NCBI GenBank assembly: GCA_030770545.1 | Contig: CM061098.1 | Coordinates: 16,086,001 to 16,150,000, forward strand | Direction: 5' to 3' | Source: Macropodus opercularis | Lineage: Eukaryota; Chordata; Actinopteri; Anabantiformes; Osphronemidae | Length of the DNA: 64,000 nt | In this document: in pieces, positions 11,170-24,060 of the stretch | Numbering within the stretch: position 1 is the first letter of the stretch | Layout of the letters: each line of letters opens with the position of its first letter | Translations under genes and position numbers: made by a program | Notes under the pieces: model-generated | Told to the model about the DNA's origin: nothing | The model's database searches: none | The model's input: the letters and a program-made list of their open reading frames with translations, nothing else

Positions 11170-13463
11170 CAATTCAATTCAATTCAACTTTATTTATATA
11201 GCGCCAATTCACAACATCAGTTATCTCAGGGCACTTTACAAGTAAGGTTTTAAGACCTTACACAACTAAACCCAACAATTCCCACATAGAGCAAGCTTTT
11301 AATTGTAGCCAATCGATAAATTGTACAGTTAAATAGCGACAGCGGAGGAAAAACACCCTCTCTAACGAGGAAGAAACCTCCAGCAGACCCAGGCTCAGTG
11401 TGGGCGGCCATCTGCCTTGACCGGTTGGGGTGAGCGGATAGAGAAGAGAGAAAAGAACACAACCACAACAACAAAACAAGCAGCAACAGAACACAGGCGG
11501 GATGGTTGGACCAGCAACTGAACACTGGGGACACACGACTCTGAGTCTGATGATACCTGTAGATGAGAATAGAGAGAGACAGAAGGGGAGAAGCACAACT
11601 AGGAGAGAAAAGGGACAAAGTTAGTCACATGTGGAAATGGAGGCATGTTAGTGGATAGAAGAGAAAAAAAGAGCTCAGTCAATGAAGGACGTCCCCCAGC
11701 AGTCTAAGTCTATAGCAGCTTAACTAAGAGATGGTTCAGGGTGACCAGAACCATCTCTAACTATACGCTTTGTCAAAAAGAAAGGTTTTAAGCCTAGTTT
11801 TAAAACTAGAGAGGGTGTCTGCTTCTCGAACCTGGACTGGAAGCTGGTTCCATAGGAGAGGAGCTTGGTAGCTAAATGCTCTGCCTCCCATTCTACATTT
11901 AGAAACTCTAGGAACCACAAGCAGACCAGCGCTCTGAGAACGAAGCGTTCTGTTGGGAGCATAAGGAGCGATGAGGTCTTAAGATAAGATGGAGCTTTAT
12001 TATGAAGAGCTTTGTAGGTGAGGAGAAGAATTTTGAATTCTATCCAAGATTTGACAGGGAGCCAATGCAGAGAAGCTAATGTAGGAGAAATGTGATCTCT
12101 CTTCCTAAGTCCAGTCAGAACTCTGGCTGCAGCATTTTGAATTAATTGGAGGATTTTCAAAGAGTTATTGGGACAACCTATGAGTAGCGAGTTACAGTAG
12201 TCAAGCCTAGAGGTAACAAATGCATGGATTAATTTTTCAGCATCACTCTGTGAGAGGATGCTCCTAATTTTAGCAACATTCCTCAGGTGGAAGTAGGCGG
12301 TTCTAGAGATTTCTTTAATATATGGTGTAAAGGACAGATCTTGGTCAACAATGACACCAAGGTTCCTGACAGTAGAACTTGAAGCTAACGTTATGTCATC
12401 CAGAGTAACAATCTGATTCAATAAAGAGTCTCTCTGGTTTTTAGCACCAATTATAATAACCTCAGTTTTATCTGAATTCAGTTGTAGAAAGTTATGGGAC
12501 ATCCAGGATTTGATATCATTTAAACAAGTCTGAAGTTTGACTAATTGGTTTGTTTCCTCTGGTTTCATGGACAAATATAACTGAGTATCATCTGCATAGC
12601 AGTGGAAATTTATAGAATGTTTTCTAATAATATTACCAAGGGGAGACATGTAAAGACTGAAAAGTATTGGACCAAGCACAGAACCCTGTGGAACTCCAAA
12701 GCGAATTCCTTTGCGGATGGAAGATTGATCATGAACATGGACAAATTGGAATCTGTTCAACAGATAAGACTTAAACCATCCCAGTGCTTTTCCTTTAATC
12801 CCAATGCTATGTTCCAGTCTCTGCAATAGAATCTTGTGATCTATCGTATCAAATGCTGCACTAAGATCTAACAGGACAAGTACAGAAACTAGACCATTGT
12901 CTGAAGCTGTGAGAAGATCATTAGTGACTCTAATCAGAGCTGTTTCTGTGCTATGATGTAATCTGAATCCTGACTGGAAATCTTCATATAGGTCATTTCT
13001 ACGCAAGTGGTCACATAATTGTTTAGCTACGGTTTTTTCAAGAACTTTAGAAATAAAGGGCAGATTGGATATAGGCCTATAATTTGCAAGTTCTCTAGGG
13101 TCAAGAGTAGGTTTTTTCAATAAGGGTTTGACCACAGCAATCTTAAAAGCCTGTAACCAGCGATTGGTTGATTTGATTTAATATGGACATGCTGATTAAT
13201 GGAAGAATTTCTTTGAGTAATCTGGTTGGGATTGGGTCTAAGAGACAAGTAGCTGATTTAGCAGAGTTAATTATTGAAGTTAACTCAGTGTGATCTATGG
13301 GGGAAAAGCAGTTTAAGTAAGACATAGGTCTAACCAGGAAATCTAAGACTGTGGGATCTGCAGATCGGTTTATGACTTTTGTTGATAGATCCTGATACAT
13401 TTTTTCTCTAATGTCATGATTTTATTAGTAAAGAAATTCATAAAGTCATTGCTGCTGAGATTT
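11170..13463 (-). mobile_element. L2-clade LINE, copy A (5'-truncated)
   Basis: The 3' end is at the low-coordinate side: an (AATTC)n tail at 11170-11185, then the motif tttatttatatagcgccaat typical of this family's 3' terminus. About 540 bp of 3' UTR follow, then reverse-transcriptase coding sequence up to about 13463, where similarity stops next to unassigned DNA. The endonuclease and ORF1 are missing. Other copies are at 36957-39996, 41036-42575 and 51166-62011. No target-site duplication can be assigned, because the satellite on the left does not resume on the right. Confidence 0.9.
11720..13400 (-). pseudogene. L2 reverse transcriptase, truncated and frameshifted (copy A)
   Basis: This is the C-terminal part of ORF2, which in intact elements copies the LINE RNA at its insertion site. 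Frames 13143-13400 and 11720-13135 together cover the RT fingers, palm and C-terminal domain. Visible motifs are NYRPISNLPFISKVLEK, LLDLSAAFDTIDHK, GVPQGSVLGPILFSLY and the catalytic CYADDTQLYLS. Compared with copy C there are two lesions. A 14-bp deletion between two agcctgt repeats lies near 13155. A 1-bp loss lies near 11978 (tcttaag instead of tctttaag), which shifts the C-terminus. Both lesions are shared with copy B. The copy is not expected to make a full protein. Confidence 0.9.
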
Positions 13464-16400
13464 AGAGAGAGGTTTTGAGAGTTTCAGGCTACTTGTGTAT
13501 CAATACCCTGTCAACAACTGAACAAGACAAGCTAATTTGCAAAAGGTAGTTCAAAAGCACAAATCAGTGGATGAGTACAAGCACATTTTCAAGTCATTTA
13601 CATCCCTTGGAATCCAGTTTAATCTATCATTAACAAATTGAAGGACTATGACACAAGTTACTTACCTAGTTGTCCTCAAAAAGTGATTCTTCAGAGCAGA
13701 TCACATGTCACTCTCATGGCATAAATTCTGATTTGAAGGCTGAACAATCTCTGCATAAAAAATGCCTTTAACCACAACTCCTGCTAAACCACTTTAAAAC
13801 ACACGATGGTGCTGTTGGTTTATGGTTAAAACACCAAAAAGCACTGCAGCAGACATAACCACTCCACTCCATCTTCTTCTCCAGGTTGTCCATCATGTCC
13901 TGAGTCCTGATTGCCTTTCTTTTTCCCTGCATTCCTCCTTTCCTAATTCTGAGCTTCTGAAATGTTGGGAGCTTTATTACTATCTTCTACTTTATTTAAT
14001 ACTATATATATCATTTAATATCTAATTTAGAATTTGTTCTCAACAACCTCACAATCAGGCAGCGATAGAGAGGAATATATGGCACCAAAGCTGACATACA
14101 GTAATAATAGCAGACAGTGTTTTCAGTTGGAGCAGGCGATGGCTGTATCTAGGGATTGATGGGCTTCACATTTTCCCACACCTTTTCCTGTGTTTGGTGA
14201 TGTTTTCTCACGGGACATGTTGGGAATGTGGCGAATATGAGAGAAAAGGAATATGAAGGAAAGGTTAAGGTGTACAAATAGGTGACTTAAACAGTGGAGA
14301 ATATCAAACCCTAGAGAGTCAGTCATAGACAAGTGGAAAAAGACACATAGGTGGGAAGGGTAGAAAGGTATTAGAGGAGGAATGGGTCTTGTACATTACA
14401 GAATTTCTGCAGGTTCAGCAACTATCAGTCATAGCAATATGTGTCAACATGGCAACACTGTCAACATTTTTAATGTCTGTAGCTTGCATGTGATGCTACA
14501 CACGTTTCCTCTAAGATACTTGAGGAAACCACAAATAACAACATGCACTGTATATAAACTTGTTTTGCAATGTATTTGTTTTCACTTTATTTCATAGAAG
14601 ACAGTGATTCTGGGCCAAGCCACGGCTCAGCTCCTGTTTGCAAATTAATGTGGAAATAAACAAGAAAATTGTGGTGACCTTTTCCAATAAGCAGCTGCAG
14701 TTACACCAGCTATTCACGGGAGGTCGTAGGAGATCGCCGAGAAGCACCTCTACCTGGGTGCCGTCTTCGCCCAGCTGCTGAGATTCACCTCCATTATTGC
14801 CGTACTTTGCTGTTGCTTCTGTATGCATTTTAAGATGGTTTCAGTTGTTTTTCTTTTCTTCTGATCACTGTTGTCCAACCGGGAATATTTGACCTGCAAG
14901 CGCATCCTTTCTCATATTACATGGGCATTCACGTTCACTTTATTTAAAAATGTGCATAAGATTTTGTGTCACCCACTGATGCACTCTGATTCTTTGGTTT
15001 ACTGACATGTAAGAGTGTAGCAGTAGTCACACTGCTCCTGCTCCTTTTTCTTTTGGGAATTTCTAACAGAACCTTGGCACAGGCCTTCTTAGGTCAGCAA
15101 AGTTTTAAATTACACTTACTTGAATGTGTTTTACAGCTCTGGATTGGATTATTGCTGATAACCTAAGAGTTCACAACATTCCTCTAAGTATACTCAACTT
15201 TCCTTTGGGATGTCTCAAAGTCACATTGTGCTGGCAAGGCCTTCAGGATTCATCAAAGTCATCTGGTTTAATGTTCTACTTCTAGGAGTTTACAATTCAC
15301 TTGAGATTCCTGTGAAAATAGAGACAAAAGTTGGTTGGATTGGGGTGGCAAGGGTTGCAGATCTTTGTCAAGGACCTAATAATGAGACAAGTGCTTATTT
15401 GAAACTTTGAATCCCCTGTAGACTACACTATTGTTGTGGTGACAAATCTTTGCTAAAGGCAAAAAGGAGCAAAGATTGAAATGTGAAAGCTAAGCATGAA
15501 ACGCAACGCCAAGGAAGACAATCCTGAGGATTCCCAAGAGACTTCACTTCCCACATTGCTATTGCTCTAATTTGTGTTTTCAGTGTTAGAGTTTCTTGCT
15601 GCTTATTAATAATGCTTTTTTTCTACCTAAATTATTATTGTGCTCAGTGTGGGCTTATAATTATCCATGTATCTAATTGTCTTTCTAAAAAACTGCCTTT
15701 ATGTCCTGACATGACTTGAGCTGACTATAGAGTATAATAATACCTTAACTGTTCCTGCATACAATTCAGTAAGTGGAATGGAAGGCTGGCAGCTTTAACC
15801 ATGTGACCCAGGTTGTTTAGAAAAGTGAACTGTTGAAAACAATTAACATTAGATAAGTTAAATATCAATAAGCATTATCAAATAGATAAATGTTGCATTG
15901 TATATGTGGTTCTGTATTTGAAATGTAAGTAAAAAAATTCATATTTAATGCTTTCAGTGTTTCCGGTGCTGCCTGTCTGCTGCCTCCTATTTCTTTTTCC
16001 AAGACCTGTTATGAACGTCAATTAAACATTCTCACTTTGAATCCTTGTTGCGATATTTTAAAGGTGTAGCTTCTGGTGGTTCTCAGACTGACATCCCTCA
16101 GCTCTATCACACACAGAACCTGATACAGACAGACACGATGCATGTTTTAAGAGAATAGTAATGGTACATTTAAATTAGGTCTGATTTAAACAAATAAACA
16201 CTTTGACTGATCACACTGAGCCAAACTGGCTGTCCCACAGGGCTGTGGTTTACTTTGGCCAAACAGAGAAATATGTTAAAACTCAGATTGGATTTCACAA
16301 TGTAATTCATTTTCTATTGTTCCTTTGCAATTTCAGCTAATTTGTTTTAATCAGTGTAAAAACACACTGCCTTTTTAGGAACAACTCAATGCTCATTGGT

Positions 16401-17494
16401 TTCTGCTGATAGGTGATAGCTCTTAAAAGGCTCATTTTTTTTAACGTTTGCTGTTAAAGGAGCCAGAACAAAATATCCAACAAGGATAATAAGAATGGAT
16501 TACACACAGCTGACAAATTGAGCTACATTTTAATAATGATGGTAAAACTGAGATAATGTAGCGCTAATGTCATGGAAGTGCCTGCACATCAGCGAAATCA
16601 TTGGCCTTTTTAGGTGTGATGAAGTGCACATACTCTGATTGGAACAGAACAGAATACAAGGCACTAAACATTTCTGCCATAAGAGATGAATTGAAATGAA
16701 ATTGAATTGAAGTGAAAATTTAGTGCTGTGAATCAAGGAAGATTGCACTTTACACAATTTAGTTTGCTCTCTGTAGCTGTGTCTGTTTCTATCACCTGAC
16801 AATTTATTAATCAAAGCAGCTGAAATTCAGGTATTTGGCCTACTAGAGGTTTGTGGGCTCATAATCACCTATAAATAATCACCTATAAACGGATGTTCAT
16901 CCAAGAGATATGAGGCATCATTAACATTCATTCCGTATTATCGGTTCATCTACTTGACCAGTGCTTCCATTAGGTCTGTAAAGAAGGGGCGATAACAACA
17001 TAGTATTTTCGGACCCCAGGCAAATGTGTGAGTATATAAAAGGAGGCTGGAACCTCATAATTTGTGTTTATGTTCATAAGAAATTTTTAGGTTGTATTTG
17101 GAATTTGTTTTTCTTGTGAATTTTTTATAATAGTATAATAAGTTTATAAAGTGAACGTTTACAAATTATTTTACCCTGAGTGGGTTGACAGTTGCCTGAA
17201 GTTGGGTTAAACTTCTGTTTAAAAAATGAATATAAAGTACTTTACATTTCCTGTATTGATGAAATGTTTATGTTAACTCCATTCATCAATGCAGTACTGT
17301 ATTTAAAACAATTGTTTCAGATACAGGCCTGAAGACTTTCTTATTAGCTGGTAACAGAAAATATATTAATATAGTGGTTTGGGGTTTTTTTGTGTGTCTT
17401 TGCTAAAGGTAAAATGTAAGTTGTAAAATGTCCTTTGTCCAATCACTATACAGACTTTTCTGTCTGTTTCTCATTACACTCAATTGAGACAGAA
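13464..17494. other. Unassigned AT-rich intergenic sequence
   Basis: I see no recognisable gene, RNA gene or mobile element here. Short open frames (for example near 13822, 14592 and 16530) lack recognisable motifs, and I treat them as chance. Neither satellite nor LINE sequence continues across the 13463 boundary. Confidence 0.5.
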
Positions 17495-17980
17495 AGCCAG
17501 AGTCTGACTGGGCCTAGGAAGAGAGATCAAATTTCTCCTACATTAGCTTCTCTGCATTGGCTCCCTGTCAAATCTAGGATAGAATTCAAAATTCTTCTCC
17601 TCACTTACAAAGCTCTTCATAATAAAGCTCCATCTTATCTCAAAGACCTCATGGCTCCTTATGATCCCTTCAGAATGCTTGGTTCTCAGAGCGCTGGTCT
17701 ACTTGTGGTTCCTAGAGTTTCTAAATGTAGAACGGGAGGCAGAGCATTTAGCTACCAAGCTCCTCTATGTGGAACCAGCTTCCAGTTCAGGTTCTAGCAG
17801 CAGACACCCTCTCTAGTTTAAAACTAGGCTTAAAACCTGTCTTTTTGACAAAGCGTATAGTTAGAGATGGTTCTGGTCACTCTGAACCATCTCTTAGTTA
17901 AGCTGCTATAGACTTAGATGCTGGGGGACGTCCTTCATTCACTGAGCTCTTTTCGGTTTCTTCTATCCACTAACATGCCT
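17495..17980 (+). mobile_element. L2 LINE fragment (RT C-terminus and start of 3' UTR)
   Basis: The plus strand matches the L2 family C-terminal segment. It encodes GPRKRDQISPTLASLHWLPV and FKILLLTYKALHNKAPSYL (within 17435-17797), followed by the 3' UTR motif gctgggggacgtccttc. A small deletion after ctcctctatgtgg breaks the frame. Both ends are truncated; the usual 3' tail is absent. Confidence 0.88.
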
Positions 17981-20958
17981 CTGTAACCTGGTTATATTTG
18001 TACTTCTATACTTTTGTTATAATTACACAAAATGTGTTTGTTGCGTTGGTTCCAGTATAAAACCTGATAGCATAGAAGAAGTCCTTTTTTCTATTATTTC
18101 TTCTTTGTTGGTGTTTTATTTTCATTGGGTATATATATGGGTTGCAGCCCCTGACTCTCCCCTTTCTGTACAATCCTGCGGTGGGAGAGGTGGGTGCTGC
18201 TTTACTCGTCTCTTTATATTTTCATACTTTTATATTAATTTGTGTTACTTAATTTCTTTATTGTCATTATATCTGTCATTACTGTTTTATGTGAATATGT
18301 TGATTTATTTTTGCTTCAATTTCTGCCACTCTGTAAGTTGCTGCCCTCCGATGCTGCTAGCTTACAAAGTTAGTCAGTCAAGCTAACTTTAGTTTTGCTG
18401 TTATAGGAACTGGAGCGGGCAGATGTTACAGGAGTGTGTTTTTGTTTGTCTATGCATCAGGTATGTGAACTTTATGTATTTTTATTTTATATTTGTTACA
18501 ACGGGCTGCGAGTATTTTCTGTGTTCGCGCTCGCGGCTCTATGCACTGCCCCGCCCTTTCTGTACGATCCTGCGGTGGGAGAGGAACTGGAGCAGAAAAA
18601 AATCAGAGGTCACAGCAAGGTCACTCTAAACATGCTGCAGTAAAAAATGATATTGTATCTGTATAACACACAAGCTTTAGTCTTCATAACAGATGGTCAG
18701 GCTAATTGGCAGCTCTCTCAGCTTGGTTGCCCCTGTGCTTGTGTACTGCTTTGTTTGAGTTGTCTGATGCGTTGTTTACCATAACCGTAAAATGTGCAGG
18801 TGTTTCTTAGCGTAAAAACAGAAAAAAACAGACTGTTCCTGCTGATATCTGTTTAGACGTACACAGCATTGTGTTTATGTGTATGTGTGCCCCAAATTCA
18901 GCTAGTCAGACGGTTTGACAGACGGATCCTCTGCAGATATGAATGACATGAACAGACAAATACTCTCTCTTTAAGCTTCTGCTACATGCACACATAATTA
19001 GGTATATACTGCAACTGTATATAATACAGTTCCTGCAGAGTAAACGTGAGAAGGTCACAAGGCCTGAATGTTGACATGGCATAGCCAAGGAACACACACG
19101 GCACATTGAGATTGTTGTAATTTTATTTGACATTTTGGGTTAGAAATTGACTAAACACTGATGATGAGTCTGTTATACTCTTAAAGGAACAGGAAGTCTG
19201 ATCTAGATATGTAAAGGACAATGACACGTAAAGCAAGCAGAATTTGTCACAGTCATTTGTCACTGTGTTCCTCTTTGTCTAATTATGATGTTTCTGTCTG
19301 TTGTAATTATCTTTTTCACCAGTTCCTCATTTCCTGTCCATCTTGTATTGAAGTTGCCTCTTGTTTTTGTGACTTTGTGGGTTCATATTTACCTGTTACT
19401 TCTCTCAGTGGGTCTCTGAAGTCTTGTCAATCTGGTTTGCTTATATATATAGAATTACTCAGTGTCTGTTTCTTTCCAGATCTCAGATGGTACTGAGAGA
19501 CCATTTCAAAAGATCCATGCTGTGTCGAGCAGGAGGGTTCGAGATGGATGTCTCTAGCTGTCAGTTGATCTGCTAATCTAATACCATGTAGTCTGTCTCT
19601 TTGAACTTAACCTCTGACTTAGCATCTTTTCTCTTGTTCGTAAGTGTGACAGTTTGGACTTGCTCCTCCACCAGGGGAGCTATTTGGACTCTAAGTTTGT
19701 TCCTCGTCTGTTTCCATACTGGTCTCCCATACACACCTGTCTGTCATCATCATTACCTGGTGTTCATATACTCACTTCAGTCTGTCATGCGTTGCTGGTG
19801 TGTCATTCCTGTTTGCTTGTCTCGTTTGTGCTCCCTCTTCCCCGACCTCTAGCTCTACTCGTTCTCAGTAAGTCAGTCAGTCAGTCAGTTTATTCTTCGC
19901 CTGCTCTTGTTCCTGCTTAGCAGTGTTTTGGTCAGTAGTGATAACTTTGTTTGTTTTTCCCCGCTTGCGGTGACTTTGTTTGTAGTCAGTCAGTTAGGTT
20001 TATTGGTGTAAAGTTTTGGTATTATCCCGCTTGCGGTGAATTTTGGTTTATAGGTTTTTTCATAATTAGATCGTAGTGTTGAATTTGGCCCACTATCGTT
20101 TTGAGTTTTTTGTGTTGATATCAAATTATAGTCTTCTCCAGCTCGACTGTGAATTTCTGTTTGCTCGTTTGCTTAATAGATTCTTAATGTGCGGAAGTTC
20201 TGCCTACTGGGTTCATTTGCACCTGGGTCCGAGCTCACCTCGTGTTTGGTTTGTAACAGTAAGTGTCTATTTGATCTGTCAGCCCATGCAAGCAATTCTG
20301 TTACATTTAATTTAAACAATTTGTTGATAGGTTTATGTTGTTTAGCATTTTTCCTGTATTGCAGTCAATTTAAGTTTTCTTCTGGTCTCCTTGTCTTTGG
20401 ATAATTAAAAATATTAACTAAATGTTTAGTCTCATCGGTCATTAGGGGAGCAGCCGCAATTTTATTTGCGTTAAAAATGTAGCCCTTACATGAAATGCAA
20501 GAAATATAAATTTTTTTGAAAATTGGTTGTTTTTCTTTCTTTTGTCAAAGAGTAAGGATGGTCAGATGGCTTCAGTGTAATATTTGGGCAAATTTTGAAA
20601 CCATAGGTATTCTGAATTAAGTAAACAAAACTACAAAATCTGGCTCAAAATTCCACTTTCAATAATCTTCGCAATTCCTAATCCTGACCACCCACTCCTT
20701 GGTGAGTCTAGCGCATGTGTCATAGTAGAACTACACATGGTGCTATGAGTGTAGGAATTTGCCACCTAGAACTCATTATGGTGTAACACACACTGTGTCA
20801 GCAAGAAAGATGTACAACCACAGTGGAAAAGCAAAAAAAATAAAAAATAAAAAACCCCGGTAAAGGAGGACACTTAACTTCTACCACTGTACCTTTCTGT
20901 CACATTCTTCTTGATACATTGCTGCAAAACAACAAATGAATTATGTAGAAGGAAGGAA
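17981..20958. other. Unassigned sequence with minor repeats
   Basis: I could not identify a gene. Two 31-bp near-identical segments (ccctttctgtac-atcctgcg core) lie at 18160-18190 and 18554-18584. A short (GTCA)n run lies near 19869-19888. The 14-bp motif cccgcttgcggtga occurs at 19960-19973 and 20026-20039. These may be remains of an LTR or MITE, but I cannot name a family. Confidence 0.45.
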
Positions 20959-21534
20959 GTTCTTAGCACAGATAAAGTGATTGTAGTGGGCGACTTTAAC
21001 GTCTTAATCATACTCTTGATCTTGTCCTGACTTATGGGGTTGAGATTGATAATTTAAAAGTTCTCCCTCAAAACCCTCTATCTGAACATTTCTTAACGTT
21101 TGAATTTACCATAACACACCTGGCAACAGTTGGAAAGAAGTACTACTACAGCAGATGTTTATCTGATGATACTGTTGTTAGATTTAAGGAGATGATTCCA
21201 TTATCTTTTGTTTCTTTCCCTTGTAGCTACACAGAGGAGAGCAGACATCTTATAGACTAGACTATAAACTACAGTGCGTTCCAACAAATTAGGTGAATCC
21301 TGTCTAGCATGGAAAGACAGTTTAAAACTATATAAAAAAGCACTTGGGGTTGCTAGAACCACATAGCCATCATCATCATCATAGCTGTGTTGAGCCTAGT
21401 GTCCCTTTAAATCTCAGCAGCAACGACTTTATGAATTTCTTTACTAATAAAATCATAACCATTAGAGAAAAGAACAAAACATTAGCTTCAAGTTCTACTG
21501 TAAGGCACCTTGTTGATATTACTGACCAAGATCT
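20959..21534 (+). mobile_element. L2 LINE fragment, multiply deleted
   Basis: Plus-strand remnant of L2 ORF2. It begins in the endonuclease (cttagcacagataaagtgat, then a GDF-type motif). It continues with TLDLVLTYGVEIDNLKVLPQ and SRCLSDDTVVRFKEMIP, jumps to the endonuclease-RT linker near 21260-21360, then to NDFMNFFTNKIITIREK near 21420-21470, and ends in the segment encoding LASSSTVR. Each jump is an internal deletion relative to copy C. The last L2 bases abut the terminal repeat of a DNA transposon. Confidence 0.85.
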
Positions 21535-21575
21535 CCAGTTGTGCCCACTGTCGTTTAGCAATTGAAAAAACTGTA
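21535..21575 (-). mobile_element. Orphan terminal inverted repeat of an unclassified DNA transposon
   Basis: The sequence ccagttgtgcccactgtcg followed by tttagcaattgaaaaaactgta is the reverse complement of the terminus that starts at 35362 (tacagtttttttcaattgct). A related end lies at about 40960-41007. Only one end is present here. I do not recognise the superfamily; the TA-ending terminus hints at TA target sites. Confidence 0.6.
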
Positions 21576-21639
21576 AAGGAAGTTGTTGCAGAATGGATAA
21601 CTCAAAAGTAACACTTGTTAACACACGTTAGTTTTGCTG

Positions 21640-22990
21640 CTATTGGAGTACATGCGCTCCACCATCTCTCCCCAGAACAAAGGAATTAAGGCCTACATGT
21701 AAACCTGGAGGCCTGGCTCGAGTGCCCCTCAAACAAAGGACTTCAAACCGCGGGGTGAAGCGTCCTCAGATCAGTTCTCATCCAGGTGTGAAAAACAGGC
21801 TGCAGGTCCCGGTGAGCCAGTCCAAGGTCTGCTCCAATAAAACCGACCAACACGGCACAGATCGCTCTCTTCTTCCGCTTCGTCTCTCTTTTCTCTTCTC
21901 CTCCCCGCGCTCCTCTCCACCAGTGCCCGGTCCCTCATCCAGCTTCAGCGGCCTTCCTTCCCCCTGGCCGCCGCCAGCCTGAGCCGACACCGCAACTCCA
22001 CCGGAAGGAAGCCAAGAAGCGACCCTGGCTCTAACTCCACTCGGACCGATCTGCCTGTATCCACGCCGAGCTGTTCACTCGCCAACGCCAGCCCGCCAGA
22101 AGGAGACCGCCGTACGACCACCGAGTGAACGCCGTCCGCCCGCTTTAGATTTGCCACCGTACCTACGACCCCAACAAGAGCGCCACGTTGCAGTGCCCCG
22201 CCGCCAAGGAAAGCACGTCTGCCGCTTCTCTGGATAGTCTTCAACCGCCGCTGTTCCCCAGCCGGACGCCACCATTACCGGTCGGAACCGTACGCCGTCC
22301 TTCTAAGGAATAGGACGCCACCGTCAAAAGGACGTCGCGATTCAACTGGACGCCGAAGAAACCAGCTCACAGTAAGATAGGAGGCAATCAAAATCTGAGC
22401 AGAGAGTTTTAACTTTAAGAGTCAGTAAATGTTCACAGAGAGCTAATGTTCGGTGCCGTACCGCCGTGTATGGATTGACTGTTATGAGTGTTTCCACTGT
22501 GCATGTAGTGCTTTCGTTGGTGTGTGAAACTGCCCTCACAAGCTAAACACAGACAAGTCAACCGTCTTGTTCTGTTGCTTTGTGGCGGACATTGTCTCAC
22601 TAGCGATTCAAAAGTTACTGTGATTCTCACTCTGTTTATGTGTGCCACCGCTGAGCGCTGACTCATTAAGTCTCCTTTCACTCAGAACACCCACAGTAAG
22701 CTAACCGCTATCCTAGTTAACACACCGGGTCCTGGGACCTCCATTGTCGCTCTCCCTCTTTTCTACACACGCGTGAATTGATCACCCACCGTTTCGTCAC
22801 ACACGTAGCCGCCATTTTGGCGACCCCTCTCCCGCTTTCACACGTGGATTGACCATCCGCGGCATTTTGGGCTACACATTGCTCTCGCGGGGGTGCCTCG
22901 TTAATCCTTTGATAGTTCGCTATCTAATCTTAATTAATTTATCAATGATACATTTAGCTAATAATCAAGATTGGTAAATAGATATCATTA
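21640..22990. other. GC/CpG-rich segment, unassigned (core 21880-22350)
   Basis: The core is visibly GC- and CpG-rich (many cgcc, ccg and cgt words) in an otherwise AT-rich window, and then grades into AT-rich sequence around 22920-22990. Open frames here (for example minus 21945-22244) have no recognisable domain and look like composition artefacts. It could be a CpG-island promoter or first exon, or the leader or LTR of a retroelement. I could not decide. Confidence 0.4.
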
Positions 22991-23921
22991 TCATAATATA
23001 TGCTCCTTTGTCCCCCAACACTGCCTTTTCATACATTTTAAGATTCCCCAGAGTTACGAATTTCAACTGAATTACAGCAGAGCTGGAGAGGTTGTATTGT
23101 ATACAGCATATTACTGTATATTCACATCACATTAACTTACGGACCTTTCTAACTCACTGTCAGAAACAATCATGTTTGTACATACAGTATGTATTACATT
23201 TCAGTTTAGGAGAATATTTGAAGACTTTTTCAAAAAGGACAATTTTCATTTTATTTTAATCTATAATAATCATGGTCTCAATCCATTTGTGGGATTGCAT
23301 GCATTTCAGACTTGTGCTATGTTCCTCATCCAACTTTCCGGAAGAGACCAGAATTCTAGACTAATGGAAAGGAGTGTCACAAAACGTAACTGTGATGTCG
23401 GCAGCTTGACGTTCCCATTTAGCTTGGTGCTTCGTTTGGGTGACTTGATGTTTGATTGTTTTCACCTGTGTTTTTAAATCTTTGTTTTCCTCAACACCTT
23501 GGGGTGTCATCACTTAAGTACATGCACACTAACTAACTATTGTAATGTCACATTACACATTACAAGTTTTGTCATTTAACCTGCGTATACTGTGTAGAGT
23601 GTCTTCAAGTGTCACCCCCTCATTCTTTCTACCTGTGTGATGCCTTGGAGAAGATATGCTTGTGAGTAATCTAGTTAGTTTATTTTAAATCCTTTGTTGT
23701 GTTTCAACGTAAGCAGACTGCTAGTGCCACACGTTATGTATATTGGCATATCTATGTTGTACTTAATACTCATATACAGTATAACCATGTTCAGATGGTT
23801 ATGACTTTCTTTTTATTGTTATTTCAGTTTCACATGATGAACAGTAGTGAATGCTTAAAACTCGAGTAAAGCAGAGCGACTTTATCTGAGATTGAATTTT
23901 ATTAAGTGATGAGCTAAAATA
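22991..23921. other. Unassigned AT-rich sequence
   Basis: No recognisable gene or element. The open frame at 23172-23477 has no known motif and is probably chance. Confidence 0.45.
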
Positions 23922-24060
23922 AGATAAGATAGGACTTTATTAATCCCACAGTGGGGACATGTCCGTGTTTACAGCAGCAGACAGTAGATACACTACCAAT
24001 GTACACAATCCACGGGATCAAAATATATAGTTGTAAAGAATAGTTCAAACAATTATAAAG
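23922..24060 (-). mobile_element. Rex1-type LINE 3' end (short fragment)
   Basis: The start ataagataagataggacttta followed by ttaatcccacagtgggga is the reverse complement of the terminal region of the Rex1 copy at 41302-42062 (cccactgcgggataaataaa plus a cttat-rich tail). It is truncated a little over 100 bp upstream, so only 3' UTR is present. Confidence 0.7.

Noticed and set aside
11250..11618. Hydrophobic frames in the L2 3' UTR (also 37035-37403 and 51255-51617)
   Set aside because: They lie downstream of the L2 stop codon, recur only because the UTR is repeated, and have no recognisable domain; low-complexity translation of the UTR.
12602..12829. Plus-strand 75-codon frame inside L2 (also 38387-38614 and 52608-52835)
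   Set aside because: Antisense shadow of the RT coding region, repeated because L2 is repeated.
18160..18584. 394-bp spacing equals two satellite periods
   Set aside because: The sequence has no similarity to the satellite monomer; the spacing is coincidental.
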